From the NCBI GenBank assembly GCA_900755065.1, contig CAAEFC010000028.1, forward strand, positions 1-24,691: a DNA stretch of 24,691 bases, read 5' to 3'. Positions 1-8,990 of the stretch are shown one piece after another. The DNA is from Bacilli bacterium. Lineage in GTDB: Bacteria > Bacillota_I > Bacilli_A > RFN20 > CAG-449. How positions within the stretch are numbered: position 1 is the first letter of the stretch; every line of letters starts with the position of its first letter. The translations under genes were made by a program, and so were the position numbers. The notes beneath the pieces are model-generated. The model had not been told where the DNA came from and did no database searches. It saw only the letters and a list, made by a program, of their open reading frames with translations.

Positions 1-127
1 AGTTCAGATGTTGTATTCGTCTTTTAAAATGAAGGGGTTATCTTGGACCCGGCAAGGGGTGCTGATTCTCTTCAAAGCGAAATTTTTCCGATGCATCCAT
101 TTGATTTGCAGATTGAAAAAGAGGTGA
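1..127 (+). CDS. 3' end of an upstream gene, probably a glycosyltransferase (partial)
   Basis: The frame whose codons begin at base 2 is open from the window edge to a TGA at 125-127, giving 41 residues that end in a hydrophobic and very basic tail (LICRLKKR). The stop lies six bases before the next start and overlaps its ribosome binding site, which is the spacing expected of a genuine upstream gene in a packed operon. A basic, partly hydrophobic C-terminus is common in capsule glycosyltransferases, and the place before a polymerase gene fits that, but no diagnostic motif remains. Function is a guess from context; that it is a gene end is more likely than not. Confidence 0.45.
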   Translation, partial: VQMLYSSFKMKGLSWTRQGVLILFKAKFFRCIHLICRLKKR

Positions 128-132
128 AGGTT

Positions 133-1389
133 ATGCGTATCAAGTCCAAGAGCGTATTGTATTTTTCGATCTATCTGTATCTGGTTTCGGTATTTTGTTT
201 TTCTACGGGTACGGGAATCGAGCATTATTTTTCCATTGCGGCCTTTGCCTTTATGTGCGGTTCGTTTCTGATTTACGGCATCGTCGATCCGAAGAGAATC
301 CGGGTTTCAAAGCCTTATTTTGTTTTCAACTGCCTGTTCTGGCTGATGAATTTTTTCTCGATCATATGGAGTTCGTACCGCGATGTGTTTTACCAATCGA
401 ATCTGATCAACGATATCATACAGATTCTGCCGTTGATCCTGATTGTAACGAATTTATCGACCGGCAAAAAGGAAATCGAAACGTTGATGAAGATTTATCT
501 TTCGGCGGTTTTCACGATGATTCTCGTCATCGTCGCGCGGACGCCGTTAAGCGATTACCTGAACGGCGTCAGAATCGGAACCGTCACCGGGCTGTGGGTA
601 ACGCAATTGGGAAGATTTTATGTCTTTGCACTGATTTTTCTTCTTTACTTTGCAAAGGAGTGCAAAAAAAGGAAAAATCGGATTCTCTGCATTCTTTCCA
701 TGATTCTCGTCGCGGTCTTCCTTCTTTTGACTCAGGCGAAAGGCGCGGTCATCAGCATTTTGCTTTTCCTGGTGATATCCGAGATCCTTCTGGAAAAAGA
801 CAGAAAAAGGGCAGTGAGAAATCTCGCTACGTTAGCCGCGCTTTGCATCGTCGTCTTCCTGATTCTGCTCAACAGTTCATACTTTATGAATAATTTCTTT
901 TTCCGTTTTCTCGAATTATTCGATTTCTTCTCGAAATCCGAAGATATCGTGAGTGCGACGGATATGGGAAGCACCGCCACGCGGTTTGAACTGATGGGGT
1001 TCGGCTTTCACCTTTTTGCGGAGAGTCCTCTGATCGGGCAGGGATACAATGCCGTATACGGCTATACGGATTCGATCCAGTATCTCATTTCGACTTATTC
1101 GCACTGCAATTATACCGAAATCTTATCGTCGACGGGATTGATCGGATTGGCGATCTATCTGACGCCGTTGCTCCTGAATCTGAAACATCTGCCGGAAAGA
1201 GGAAAATCTTCTTTGATCCGAATGAGTTTATCGATCACGTTGCTCGTTTTAATCACCGACATATACGGCATTACGTACAGCGACGTCGGAACGCTGTTCG
1301 CCTTGTCGGTATCGTCCGGTTATTTATTGCAAAGGAGAGGAAAAACAAATGAACTATGCAGTCGTCGTTGTCACGTGCAACAGGGTTAA
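133..1389 (+). CDS. wzy: Polysaccharide polymerase, Wzy / O-antigen ligase-like membrane protein
   Basis: An integral membrane protein of 418 residues with about ten hydrophobic helices. It probably joins lipid-linked repeat units outside the membrane during capsule synthesis. The start is ATG 133, after the ribosome binding site GAGGTGAAGG at 121-130; the reading frame is open further upstream, but that part has no such site. A large loop after the mid-protein helices is followed by the segment ESPLIGQGYN and then HCNYTEILSSTGLIG, the Asn-Glu-Gly pattern of the C-terminal part of the Wzy/WaaL (O-antigen ligase) family. Genes for a glycosyltransferase, acyltransferase and flippase follow, which supports polymerase over ligase. 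The last 41 bases overlap the next gene, suggesting translational coupling. Polymerases are poorly conserved, so the linkage made cannot be read. Confidence 0.8.
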   Translation: MRIKSKSVLYFSIYLYLVSVFCFSTGTGIEHYFSIAAFAFMCGSFLIYGIVDPKRIRVSKPYFVFNCLFWLMNFFSIIWSSYRDVFYQSNLINDIIQILPLILIVTNLSTGKKEIETLMKIYLSAVFTMILVIVARTPLSDYLNGVRIGTVTGLWVTQLGRFYVFALIFLLYFAKECKKRKNRILCILSMILVAVFLLLTQAKGAVISILLFLVISEILLEKDRKRAVRNLATLAALCIVVFLILLNSSYFMNNFFFRFLELFDFFSKSEDIVSATDMGSTATRFELMGFGFHLFAESPLIGQGYNAVYGYTDSIQYLISTYSHCNYTEILSSTGLIGLAIYLTPLLLNLKHLPERGKSSLIRMSLSITLLVLITDIYGITYSDVGTLFALSVSSGYLLQRRGKTNELCSRRCHVQQG

Positions 1390-2230
1390 ACTTTTAGAGG
1401 AATGCGTGAACGCGATTCTCGCTCAGATAAAACCGGCCAATCAGGTGATTATCGTTGATAATGCCAGCCAGGACGGGACAGAGGCCTATCTTGCGAGTCT
1501 TGACGACAGGAGATTCAAAGTGATTCGTTCTTCGTCGAATCTGGGAGGGGCAGGCGGATTTGCTCTGGCCATGTCGGAAGTCGATCTGGAAGACAATGAC
1601 TTCGTGCTGATCATTGACGATGATGCGATTATCGAAAAAGAATTTGTGAGCGAAATCGAAAAGAAGATGAACGCGGACGTTCTCGCTTATTCCGGAACCG
1701 TCATGGAAGAAGGAAAACCGGCCGTTTTTCACCGGAAAAGGATAACCGGGAAGAATATACTGGGAGACGCCGTTCCGGCGGAAGAATACGAAAAAGAAAC
1801 TTTTCTGTACGATATCGGAAGTTTCTGCGGTCTCTTCGTCGCCACATCGATCATCAAACAGGTCGGATTGCCGAAAAGCGAGTTCTTTATCTGGCACGAC
1901 GATACGGAATATTGCCTCCGTTTTCACCCTTTAACCGAAATTCTGAATGTGAACCGTTCGGTTTTGATCCATAAGAGACTGCCTTCGCAATCCTCCGTCG
2001 ACAACTGGCGGAACTTCTACGGAACGCGGAACCAGTTGTGGCTCCTGAAAAAATACCGGTACAAGCAGTATTGGAAGGAACGGATCAAGTTGAAGATCAA
2101 GTTAAAAAATGTCAGCGGAGACGTACGGAAAATGTATTCGGATGCAATCCGACAGGCCAAGCACAACCAATTCGGTATCAACGAAAAGTACTTGTCGGAA
2201 TGGAATCGGCGAAAGGAGAAATCGAAATGA
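1349..2230 (+). CDS. Family 2 glycosyltransferase (rhamnosyl/galactofuranosyl-transferase type)
   Basis: A GT-A fold enzyme of 293 residues that would transfer a sugar from a nucleotide-sugar donor to the growing lipid-linked repeat unit at the inner membrane face. The N-terminus VVVVTCNR and VDNAS (about 36-40) form the nucleotide-binding start; NLGGAGGF at 64-71 is characteristic of the rhamnosyltransferase/galactofuranosyltransferase branch of GT2; IIDDDA puts the metal-binding acidic triad at 90-92; FIWHDDTEY in the second half resembles the acceptor and base motif of the same branch. The start ATG 1349 has AAAGGAGAGG ten bases upstream and lies inside the polymerase gene. The stop overlaps the next start as ATGA. 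The sugar is not determinable; neither a dTDP-rhamnose nor a UDP-galactopyranose mutase gene is visible in the window. Confidence 0.88.
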   Translation: MNYAVVVVTCNRVKLLEECVNAILAQIKPANQVIIVDNASQDGTEAYLASLDDRRFKVIRSSSNLGGAGGFALAMSEVDLEDNDFVLIIDDDAIIEKEFVSEIEKKMNADVLAYSGTVMEEGKPAVFHRKRITGKNILGDAVPAEEYEKETFLYDIGSFCGLFVATSIIKQVGLPKSEFFIWHDDTEYCLRFHPLTEILNVNRSVLIHKRLPSQSSVDNWRNFYGTRNQLWLLKKYRYKQYWKERIKLKIKLKNVSGDVRKMYSDAIRQAKHNQFGINEKYLSEWNRRKEKSK

Positions 2231-3348
2231 GCGAGACGAAAAAGAGAGAGTCCGGGATTGAACTTTTAAAAATAATCGCCATTCTTCTGATCGTTTTCAG
2301 TCATGTCTTGCAGACGTTGAGTCAAAAGAACGGTTATATCGATTACCAGGATTATCTGATCGATTTGTCGCATTCGACGACCGATCCTTTCTATTTGACT
2401 TTGAGCATCATGCGCTATGCGGGAGTATTCGGCAATACCCTCTTCTTTGTCTGTTCGGCATGGTTTCTGACGCAGGTCTCCGCGGTAAAAAAAGACAGAA
2501 TCATTCATCTGGTTCTGGATAACTTCGTTATATCGGCCGCGATTGCGCTGATCCTGTTGTTCGCGGGAATGAATCTGTCGCATAGTTTATTCGTCAAATC
2601 CTTTTTTCCTACTTTCTTTTCAATGAATTGGTATGTAACCTGTTATGTGCTTTTCCTTTTCATCGTTCCGTTTTTGAACGGGATTTTGGCTCATATCGAT
2701 AGGAAAAAACACTTCTGGCTCATGGTGATTACTTCGTTCTGCTATATTTTGCTGAATGCGGTGTATACGTTTCCGTATGCCAACAATTTAATGACCTGGA
2801 TTACGATTTTTATCGCGGTTTCTTACATAAAGAATTACAGAATGGATTTAGCCGACAATACGAAATTCAATCTTATTCTGCTGTTCAGTTCCGCAATTGC
2901 GCTTCTCATCATTCTCGTCGCGATAAACTATATGGGATTGAAGTGGAACTTCTTCAATGATAAAATCTTCTATCTGAATACGAATGCAAACCCGTTTTTA
3001 ATCGTCATATCCTTTGCGCTTTTTCAGTTGTTCAGGAAGATCAAAGTGGAGAACCGGTTTGTGAATTATCTTTCTTCTCTGTCCCTGTTTATCTATCTTC
3101 TTCACGAGAATACGTTGGTTAAAACGTATCTGCGGCCGAAAGTCTGGCAATGGATTTATGTGAATGTCGGCTATCAGTATCTTGCGATGGAAATTATCGC
3201 CTATACCTTACTCCTGTTTTTCGTATCCGCCATTGTTGCGGCCCTGTATAAAGTTTCGATCGGTCGCCTGAGTCAACTTTGCGCCGGTAAAATCGGCGAA
3301 AGGGTGCAATACATGAAAACAAAGGCTGAAAATCGTTTAAAATTGTGA
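2227..3348 (+). CDS. Membrane O-acyltransferase, acyltransferase_3 family
   Basis: A protein of 373 residues with about ten transmembrane helices, of the family that O-acetylates polysaccharides and other envelope polymers. The N-terminus GIELLKIIAILLIVFSHV is the usual family opening: a charged arginine or glutamate segment, then a helix with the conserved His after it. The C-terminal part again has alternating helices, ending in a basic cytoplasmic tail. The frame is open back to 2038, but ATG 2227 is chosen because GAAAGGAGAA lies just upstream and because it overlaps the preceding stop in the ATGA pattern typical of coupled genes. It probably adds acetyl groups to the capsule repeat unit. 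The exact acyl donor and target are unknown. Confidence 0.85.
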   Translation: MSETKKRESGIELLKIIAILLIVFSHVLQTLSQKNGYIDYQDYLIDLSHSTTDPFYLTLSIMRYAGVFGNTLFFVCSAWFLTQVSAVKKDRIIHLVLDNFVISAAIALILLFAGMNLSHSLFVKSFFPTFFSMNWYVTCYVLFLFIVPFLNGILAHIDRKKHFWLMVITSFCYILLNAVYTFPYANNLMTWITIFIAVSYIKNYRMDLADNTKFNLILLFSSAIALLIILVAINYMGLKWNFFNDKIFYLNTNANPFLIVISFALFQLFRKIKVENRFVNYLSSLSLFIYLLHENTLVKTYLRPKVWQWIYVNVGYQYLAMEIIAYTLLLFFVSAIVAALYKVSIGRLSQLCAGKIGERVQYMKTKAENRLKL

Positions 3349-3499
3349 TCCTTTTCGGTATTTCTATTCTTTTAAAACATTTTTAGTACAAAAAGAAAGG
3401 ATAATCGATTAAAATTGAAAAAGCAAAAATAGATTGATATTCGTCTGGCGACCAACTGTTTTTGAAAGAGGAATTTCAAAGGAGAATTGAACAAAGAAA

Positions 3500-5026
3500 A
3501 TGAGCAATAAACCATCGCTGAAAAAGAATATCTTTCTAAACGTTTTTTATGAGATTATCTGTGTGATCGCACCGTTTATCACCGCGCCGTATGTGTCCAG
3601 AGTTTTGCAGTCAAGCGGCGTGGGAATATACAGTTACACACAGTCGCTGGTGACCTATTTTACGATGTTCGCCGCTTTGGGAACAGGAACTTACGGATTA
3701 CGGGAAATCGCGATGTGCAGGGACGATAAAGAGCAGTACAGTCGCACCTTCTGGGGAATCGAGATCATCTCTGTTTGCACTTCCGTTCTTTCGTTGATCG
3801 TCTGGTTCTTTATCGCCTATCTGTATGCTTCGTACAGAATATACCTTTTGATCTTATCGCTGAATATTCTTTCGACCTTATTCGATATCAGTTGGTTTTA
3901 TCGCGGATTGGAAAAATTTCAATATACGATTTTAATCAACTCAGTGGCTAAGATTCTGAACATCGTCCTGATCTTTCTATTCGTGAAAACCCCGTCAGAT
4001 ACGTGGATTTATGTGCTGATTACGGCCTTATCCACTTTGCTCGGGAACGTTTCGATGTGGGTTTTTCTTCCGTTCTATCTGAAAAGGACGAAAGTTGAAA
4101 AAGCGAGCATCCGACATCATCTGAAAGAGACTTTTGTCTACTTCATACCCACAATAGCCACGACCATTTACACGGTGCTGGACAAAACGCTTATCGGCAT
4201 GCTTATTCCCGGAACGGTTACTACCGTCGATTCAAACGGGAATGAAGTTGTTCAGAAATTATCGGATATCGAAAACGGGTATTACGAACAGGCGACGAAA
4301 ATCATCAACATCGTCAAGACGATGGCCTTTGTCGGAATTAACGGCGTCATGGCGTCGCGATCTTCGTATCTGTACGGAAAAAAAGACGAGGAGGGCGTAA
4401 AAAAATTGCTGAAAACGACCTATTCCATTACCTTGCTTTTATCGATCGGCGCTTCTTTCGGAATAGCGGCGATCGCCAGTAATTTCGTTCCGATTTTTTT
4501 CGGCGAGGGTTACGACAAGACCGTCTACATTCTATACGTGCTTTGCTTTCTTTCAACGATTATCTGCATCAGCAACGTATTAGGCGCGGTTTACTACACG
4601 CCGAGCGGTCGGAGAAGAGATTCGACGAAGTATCTGATCATCGGGTCGCTTATCAACCTTGTCCTGAGCATTCCGTTGATCCTCGTTTTAAAATCGATCG
4701 GCGCGGCCTTAGCCTCTGTGATCGCCGAAAGCGCGATCAGCGTCCTGTATATCGTTCATTCCAATAAAATGTATTCGTTCAGAGAATTATTTCAGGATAC
4801 CTGGAAGAAGATTCTCAGCGGAATTCTGATGTTCGCTGCCGTATTCGGACTCGGGGCAGGGCTGAACGGTGAAATGAACGCGTACATTCTTCTGGCGATC
4901 CAGATTTTGCTGGGGATTGCCGTTTATCTGATTATGCTGCTTGTTTTAAAAGATACCTCCGTCAAGGAGACGTTCCGTTTCTTTGTCGGCAAATCGAAAA
5001 GAAGAAAACACGGGGAGGAAGCGTAA
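3500..5026 (+). CDS. wzx: Wzx-type flippase for lipid-linked repeat units (MOP superfamily)
   Basis: A protein of 508 residues with twelve or more hydrophobic helices. The opening KKNIFLNVFYEIICVIAPFI followed by TAPYVSRVL and GVGIYSYTQS is highly typical of polysaccharide flippases of the MOP (multidrug/oligosaccharidyl-lipid/polysaccharide) superfamily. It would move undecaprenyl-linked repeat units across the membrane for the Wzy polymerase. A hydrophilic loop around residues 240-260 (VDSNGNEVVQKLSD) separates the halves. The start ATG 3500 is the first possible in frame, since a TGA lies at 3488-3490; the AGGAGA ribosome binding site at 3480-3485 is rather far away (14 bases). Unlike its neighbours, this gene is preceded by 151 bases of AT-rich sequence. 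Confidence 0.9.
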   Translation: MSNKPSLKKNIFLNVFYEIICVIAPFITAPYVSRVLQSSGVGIYSYTQSLVTYFTMFAALGTGTYGLREIAMCRDDKEQYSRTFWGIEIISVCTSVLSLIVWFFIAYLYASYRIYLLILSLNILSTLFDISWFYRGLEKFQYTILINSVAKILNIVLIFLFVKTPSDTWIYVLITALSTLLGNVSMWVFLPFYLKRTKVEKASIRHHLKETFVYFIPTIATTIYTVLDKTLIGMLIPGTVTTVDSNGNEVVQKLSDIENGYYEQATKIINIVKTMAFVGINGVMASRSSYLYGKKDEEGVKKLLKTTYSITLLLSIGASFGIAAIASNFVPIFFGEGYDKTVYILYVLCFLSTIICISNVLGAVYYTPSGRRRDSTKYLIIGSLINLVLSIPLILVLKSIGAALASVIAESAISVLYIVHSNKMYSFRELFQDTWKKILSGILMFAAVFGLGAGLNGEMNAYILLAIQILLGIAVYLIMLLVLKDTSVKETFRFFVGKSKRRKHGEEA

Positions 5027-5027
5027 A

Positions 5028-5966
5028 GTGAATACCGATGAAGAAATCAGAGAAGGCTATCGCATATCGCATGAAGTAAAAACCTTGTGGAAGGTGCAGA
5101 TGGAATTACTTGCCGAGTTGAAAAGAGTCTGTCAAAAAAACGGAATAAGGTTTTTCGCGGCCGGGGGAACATTGCTCGGCGCGGTTCGTCATCGAGGATA
5201 TATCCCGTGGGACGACGATATCGACGTCTATATGCTGCGGGAGGATTACGATAAACTCAACCGGTATGCCTGTAAAGATTTCGATGCGTCAAAGTATTTT
5301 TATCAAAGCACGTATACGGACGGACGGGTCCGACAGCACGCTCAACTCCGGAAAAACGGAACGACGCTTTTACTGAAAAGCGATTATAAGAAAAAGCATC
5401 ACAGAGGCATATTCATCGATATCTTTCCTTTGGATAAGGTGCCGGACGACAAAGAGGAAAGAGAGGCATTCAAAAAAGAAGTCAAACGAGCGTACGGGAA
5501 GTGCTTTCCGCCTCGCTTTTCTCATTCAAAAAGGCACCATAAATGCGTCGTCCTGCTTTATAACGCGATAGGGGTTCTGCCGCGAAAAATCATCTGGCCG
5601 ATTTCCAATCTCTTTGTCAGCCGCAGAAAAAAATTTGAAAAATTTGAGAAAATCGCCAGTCGATACAAGGACAAAGAATGCAAGTATATCACCAATATCG
5701 CCATGTTGGCGACATTGAACAGAGACTTATGGCTCTTTCCGACGAAAGGCTACGAGAATCCGGTCGAATTGCCGTTCGAGGATACGGAAATTCTCGCCCC
5801 GGGCGATTATGAAGTCGATTTAAGAATTCAGTACGGCGATTACGAAAAAATCGAAATCGGAACCAGTCTTCACGGACAGATCTTTTTTGACGCGGAACGG
5901 GACTACTCTGAATTCGACGATCTGACTTACTCTGCGTATATGGAACTCTTTAAACAGAAAGAGTAA
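5028..5966 (+). CDS. licD: LicD-family transferase
   Basis: A protein of 312 residues of the LicD family, nucleotidyltransferase-fold enzymes that attach phosphocholine or other phospho-substituents to surface glycans (LicD of Haemophilus and pneumococcus). The core motif AAGGTLLGAVRHRG (about 44-57) followed by IPWDDDIDVYM with acidic residues at 62-64 and 66 is the family signature and probably the metal site. FIDIFPLDKVP follows, also typical. The start is taken as GTG 5028, one base after the preceding stop, with GGGGAGGAAG eight bases upstream; the open frame continues to 4983 inside the flippase gene but without a better site. No CDP-choline pathway genes are visible, so the donor may be something else. 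Confidence 0.85.
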   Translation: MNTDEEIREGYRISHEVKTLWKVQMELLAELKRVCQKNGIRFFAAGGTLLGAVRHRGYIPWDDDIDVYMLREDYDKLNRYACKDFDASKYFYQSTYTDGRVRQHAQLRKNGTTLLLKSDYKKKHHRGIFIDIFPLDKVPDDKEEREAFKKEVKRAYGKCFPPRFSHSKRHHKCVVLLYNAIGVLPRKIIWPISNLFVSRRKKFEKFEKIASRYKDKECKYITNIAMLATLNRDLWLFPTKGYENPVELPFEDTEILAPGDYEVDLRIQYGDYEKIEIGTSLHGQIFFDAERDYSEFDDLTYSAYMELFKQKE

Positions 5967-6025
5967 CATTCGGCAAAGAGAAACGAGGATACAAAGCCAG
6001 TGAAACAGGCAAACGGAGGAATTTT

Positions 6026-7114
6026 ATGGTTACAAACAATGTAGAGTTAAAAGGAAAGACCGTTTTGGTCACCGGCGCGGCCGGATTTATCGGAGCGAAT
6101 CTGGTCCTGCGCCTTTTGAAAGAATTTGAAGACACGAAGATTATCGGGTTAGATAATTTAAACGACTATTACGATGTATCGATCAAACGCTGGCGTTTGA
6201 AAGAAATCGAAAAGCAATCCGGAGAGAACCGGTGGGTTTTCATTCGGGGAGATCTTGCCGATCAAAGTCTGATCGAAAACATTTTTCAGACGTATGCTCC
6301 TGAGGTTGTCGTCAATCTCGCCGCGCAGGCGGGCGTCCGCTATTCGATTACGAATCCGGATTCCTATATCGCTTCGAATCTCGTCGGATTCTATCATATT
6401 CTGGAAGCATGCCGGCATTATGAAGTCGAACATCTCGTTTACGCTTCTTCTTCCAGCGTTTACGGAACAAACAAAAAAGTGCCGTACAGCACCGAAGATA
6501 AGGTCGACAATCCGGTTTCGCTTTATGCGGCGACCAAGAAGTCGAACGAGTTAATGGCGCATGCGTATTCCAAACTGTATAATATCCCGACTACGGGGCT
6601 TCGTTTTTTCACGGTTTACGGGCCGGCCGGTCGCCCGGATATGGCTTATTTCGGTTTTACGGACAAACTGGTAAAAGGAAAGAACATCGAGATTTTCAAC
6701 TATGGTCATTGCCAACGCGATTTTACCTATATCGACGATATCGTCGAAGGGGTCGTCCGGGTCATGCAGCACGCACCCGAAAAGATAAAAGGCGAAGACG
6801 GATTGCCTGTACCGCCTTACAAAATTTATAACATCGGCAATTCCCACCCGGAAAATCTGCTCGATTTCGTGCAAATCTTGCAGGAAGAATTGATTCGGGC
6901 GAAAGTGTTGCCGGAGAATTACGATTTTGAAGCGCATAAGAAACTGGTTCCGATGCAACCGGGAGACGTTCCCGTAACCTATGCGGATACGAGACCGTTA
7001 GAAGAAGACTTTGGTTTCAGACCGAATACCAGTCTGAGGGAAGGGTTGAGAAGATTTGCTAGGTGGTACTATGCGTTTTACAGGCAGCAAGGAGGAGAGC
7101 ATGAAGATTTATGA
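6026..7114 (+). CDS. capI: UDP-glucuronate 4-epimerase (extended SDR family)
   Basis: A cytoplasmic NAD-dependent sugar epimerase of 362 residues. The Rossmann motif TGAAGFIG has its glycines at 17, 20 and 23; the acidic DNLNDYYD follows; NLAAQAGVRYS and ASSSSVYG are the substrate and catalytic Ser motifs; and SLYAATKKSNE gives the catalytic Tyr167 and Lys171. The combination GLDNLNDYYDVSIKRWRL, AGVRYSI and RFFTVYGPAGRPDMA marks the CapI/UDP-glucuronate 4-epimerase branch instead of GalE. It should convert UDP-glucuronate into UDP-galacturonate. The neighbouring dehydrogenase gene supplies exactly that substrate, which strengthens the call. The start ATG 6026 follows GGAGGA at 6015-6020. The C-terminus overlaps the next gene by 14 bases. 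Confidence 0.92.
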   Translation: MVTNNVELKGKTVLVTGAAGFIGANLVLRLLKEFEDTKIIGLDNLNDYYDVSIKRWRLKEIEKQSGENRWVFIRGDLADQSLIENIFQTYAPEVVVNLAAQAGVRYSITNPDSYIASNLVGFYHILEACRHYEVEHLVYASSSSVYGTNKKVPYSTEDKVDNPVSLYAATKKSNELMAHAYSKLYNIPTTGLRFFTVYGPAGRPDMAYFGFTDKLVKGKNIEIFNYGHCQRDFTYIDDIVEGVVRVMQHAPEKIKGEDGLPVPPYKIYNIGNSHPENLLDFVQILQEELIRAKVLPENYDFEAHKKLVPMQPGDVPVTYADTRPLEEDFGFRPNTSLREGLRRFARWYYAFYRQQGGEHEDL

Positions 7115-7610
7115 CAGCATCAAACGCCGGTTGAATCCGATCCGCTTCTGGAAATCAAAGGGATTGGTCATCGGCGATTTCTGCGAAGTGTACGCCAGCG
7201 CAAATTTCGGATCGGAACCTTATCTTGTCCGTCTCGGCGATCATGTTCGGGTGAATGCAGGCGTCAATTTCGTTACCCACGACGGCGGGGTATGGGTTCT
7301 GAGGTATCTGAAAGACGACTTCAAAGATATCGATTTATTCGGAAGAATCCGCATCGGAACCAATGTGCACATCGGTACGAATGCGATCATCATGCCGGGT
7401 GTTACGATCGGCAACAATTGCATTATCGGTTGCGGCGCGATCGTTACGCACGACATTCCCGACAATTCGATCGCAGCGGGCGTTCCGGCCCGGGTAATTG
7501 AAAACATAGAGGAATATTGTCAGAAACATGAAGATGCGTTTTTGCACACCAAAGCCATGAACGCTAAGGATAAAAGGAAGTATTTGGAATCCTTTTATTC
7601 GTCCAGATAA
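7101..7610 (+). CDS. Hexapeptide-repeat acetyltransferase (left-handed beta helix)
   Basis: A protein of 169 residues with the imperfect hexapeptide pattern of left-handed beta-helix acyltransferases, most clearly IRIGTNVHIGTNAIIMPGV and TIGNNCIIGCGAIV, closing with the common IAAGVPARVI. The His in NFVTHDGG (about residue 55) resembles the catalytic His of the WcaF/NodL/CysE-like enzymes. It would transfer acetyl from acetyl-CoA to a sugar in the cytoplasm before the lipid-linked unit is exported, complementing the membrane acyltransferase. The start ATG 7101 has an excellent AAGGAGGAGA site at 7089-7098, so the longer open frame from 7056 is not used. It overlaps the epimerase gene by 14 bases. 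The acceptor sugar is unknown. Confidence 0.87.
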   Translation: MKIYDSIKRRLNPIRFWKSKGLVIGDFCEVYASANFGSEPYLVRLGDHVRVNAGVNFVTHDGGVWVLRYLKDDFKDIDLFGRIRIGTNVHIGTNAIIMPGVTIGNNCIIGCGAIVTHDIPDNSIAAGVPARVIENIEEYCQKHEDAFLHTKAMNAKDKRKYLESFYSSR

Positions 7611-7647
7611 GTACACGCATTTGCAAACGAGTAACAGGAGGTATGAT

Positions 7648-8871
7648 ATGAAAATTGCAGTAGCCGGCGCAGGATATGTGGGATTAAGCATCGCAACCTT
7701 GCTTTCCCAGCACCATTCGGTCAAAATCGTGGACGTTGTTCCGGAGAAAGTAGAGAAGGTCAACCGGCGGATCAGTCCCATTCAGGATGAGTATATCGAA
7801 AAGTTTTTCGCGGAAAAAGAACTCGATCTGGTAGCGACGCTCGACGGACGGGAAGCGTACACAGATGCGGAATTCGTCGTGATCGCCGCGCCTACCAACT
7901 ATGATTCCAAAAAGAATTTTTTCGATACCGGTTGCGTCGAGGAGGTTATCGAATTGGTTTTGGAAGTCAATCCTTCCGCCGTGATGATCATCAAATCCAC
8001 GATTCCCGTCGGATACACCGAAAGCGTCAGGAAAAAGTATCACACGAATCGCATTTTGTTTTCGCCTGAGTTTCTGAGAGAAAGCAAAGCGCTGGAAGAC
8101 AATCTGTGGCCGTCGCGAATCATCGTAGGCACCGATAAAGAAACCCGGGACAAAGCGGAAGTATTTGCCGGATTGTTGCAGGAGGGGGCTGTCAAAAAAC
8201 CGATCGATACGCTCTTTATGGGAATTACGGAAGCGGAAGCGGTGAAACTTTTCGCCAATACGTATCTGGCGCTTCGCGTTTCCTATTTTAACGAACTCGA
8301 TACCTATGCCGAAAGCAAAGGATTGGATACCAAGTCGATCATCGACGGCGTCTGTCTGGATCCGAGAATCGGCAAGCATTACAATAATCCTTCGTTCGGT
8401 TACGGCGGGTACTGTTTGCCGAAAGATACGAAGCAATTGCTGGCCAATTACAAAGACGTACCGGAAAATCTGATCGGGGCCATCGTGGAATCCAACCGGA
8501 CGAGAAAGGATTTTATCGCGGATCGGGTTCTGGAAATGGCGGGCGCCTATGAAGCCAACAGTTCCTGGGATAAATCAAAAGAGAAAGAAGTCATCATCGG
8601 CGTGTATCGGCTGACGATGAAGTCCAATTCGGACAATTTCCGTCAGAGTTCCATTCAGGGAGTGATGAAGCGCATCAAAGCGAAAGGCGCGACCGTGATT
8701 ATTTACGAGCCGACTCTTGAAAACGGAGAAACGTTTTTCGGCTCGACGGTAGTGAATGACTTGAACGAATTCAAGGCAAAAAGCAAAGCGATTCTCGCCA
8801 ACCGCTATGATTCCTGTCTGGACGATGTGCAGGAAAAAGTGTACACGAGAGATCTGTATCGGAGAGATTAA
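7648..8871 (+). CDS. ugd: UDP-glucose 6-dehydrogenase
   Basis: A cytoplasmic NAD-dependent enzyme of 407 residues, the length of the short bacterial form (HasB/Ugd of streptococci). It oxidises UDP-glucose to UDP-glucuronate. Visible motifs in order are GAGYVG at 7-12 (nucleotide binding), IKSTIPVGYT and FSPEFLRESKA in the first domain, EAEAVKLFANTYLALRVSYF in the linking helix, and FGYGGYCLPKDTKQL with the catalytic Cys256. The N-terminal ATG 7648 is preceded by AGGAGGT; nine codons of extra open frame upstream have no site. With the epimerase it forms a two-step route UDP-glucose to UDP-glucuronate to UDP-galacturonate. It is the last gene before the operon terminator. Confidence 0.95.
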   Translation: MKIAVAGAGYVGLSIATLLSQHHSVKIVDVVPEKVEKVNRRISPIQDEYIEKFFAEKELDLVATLDGREAYTDAEFVVIAAPTNYDSKKNFFDTGCVEEVIELVLEVNPSAVMIIKSTIPVGYTESVRKKYHTNRILFSPEFLRESKALEDNLWPSRIIVGTDKETRDKAEVFAGLLQEGAVKKPIDTLFMGITEAEAVKLFANTYLALRVSYFNELDTYAESKGLDTKSIIDGVCLDPRIGKHYNNPSFGYGGYCLPKDTKQLLANYKDVPENLIGAIVESNRTRKDFIADRVLEMAGAYEANSSWDKSKEKEVIIGVYRLTMKSNSDNFRQSSIQGVMKRIKAKGATVIIYEPTLENGETFFGSTVVNDLNEFKAKSKAILANRYDSCLDDVQEKVYTRDLYRRD

Positions 8872-8990
8872 GCGCAGGAAAGATAAAAGATTGCGATGTT
8901 ACGAAGTCTTTTCCGTCTCGTTCGCTGACGGAGAAAATCCGGCCCGGATCATCAGCACCGACGTGGATTGGAAAAGACGAACACGGCCGT

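Noticed and set aside
7684..8436. A 250-codon open frame on the minus strand inside ugd
   Set aside because: It lies antisense to a clear UDP-glucose dehydrogenase, is rich in Arg, Phe and Asp in a pattern caused by the codon use of the plus-strand gene, has no domain and no ribosome binding site.
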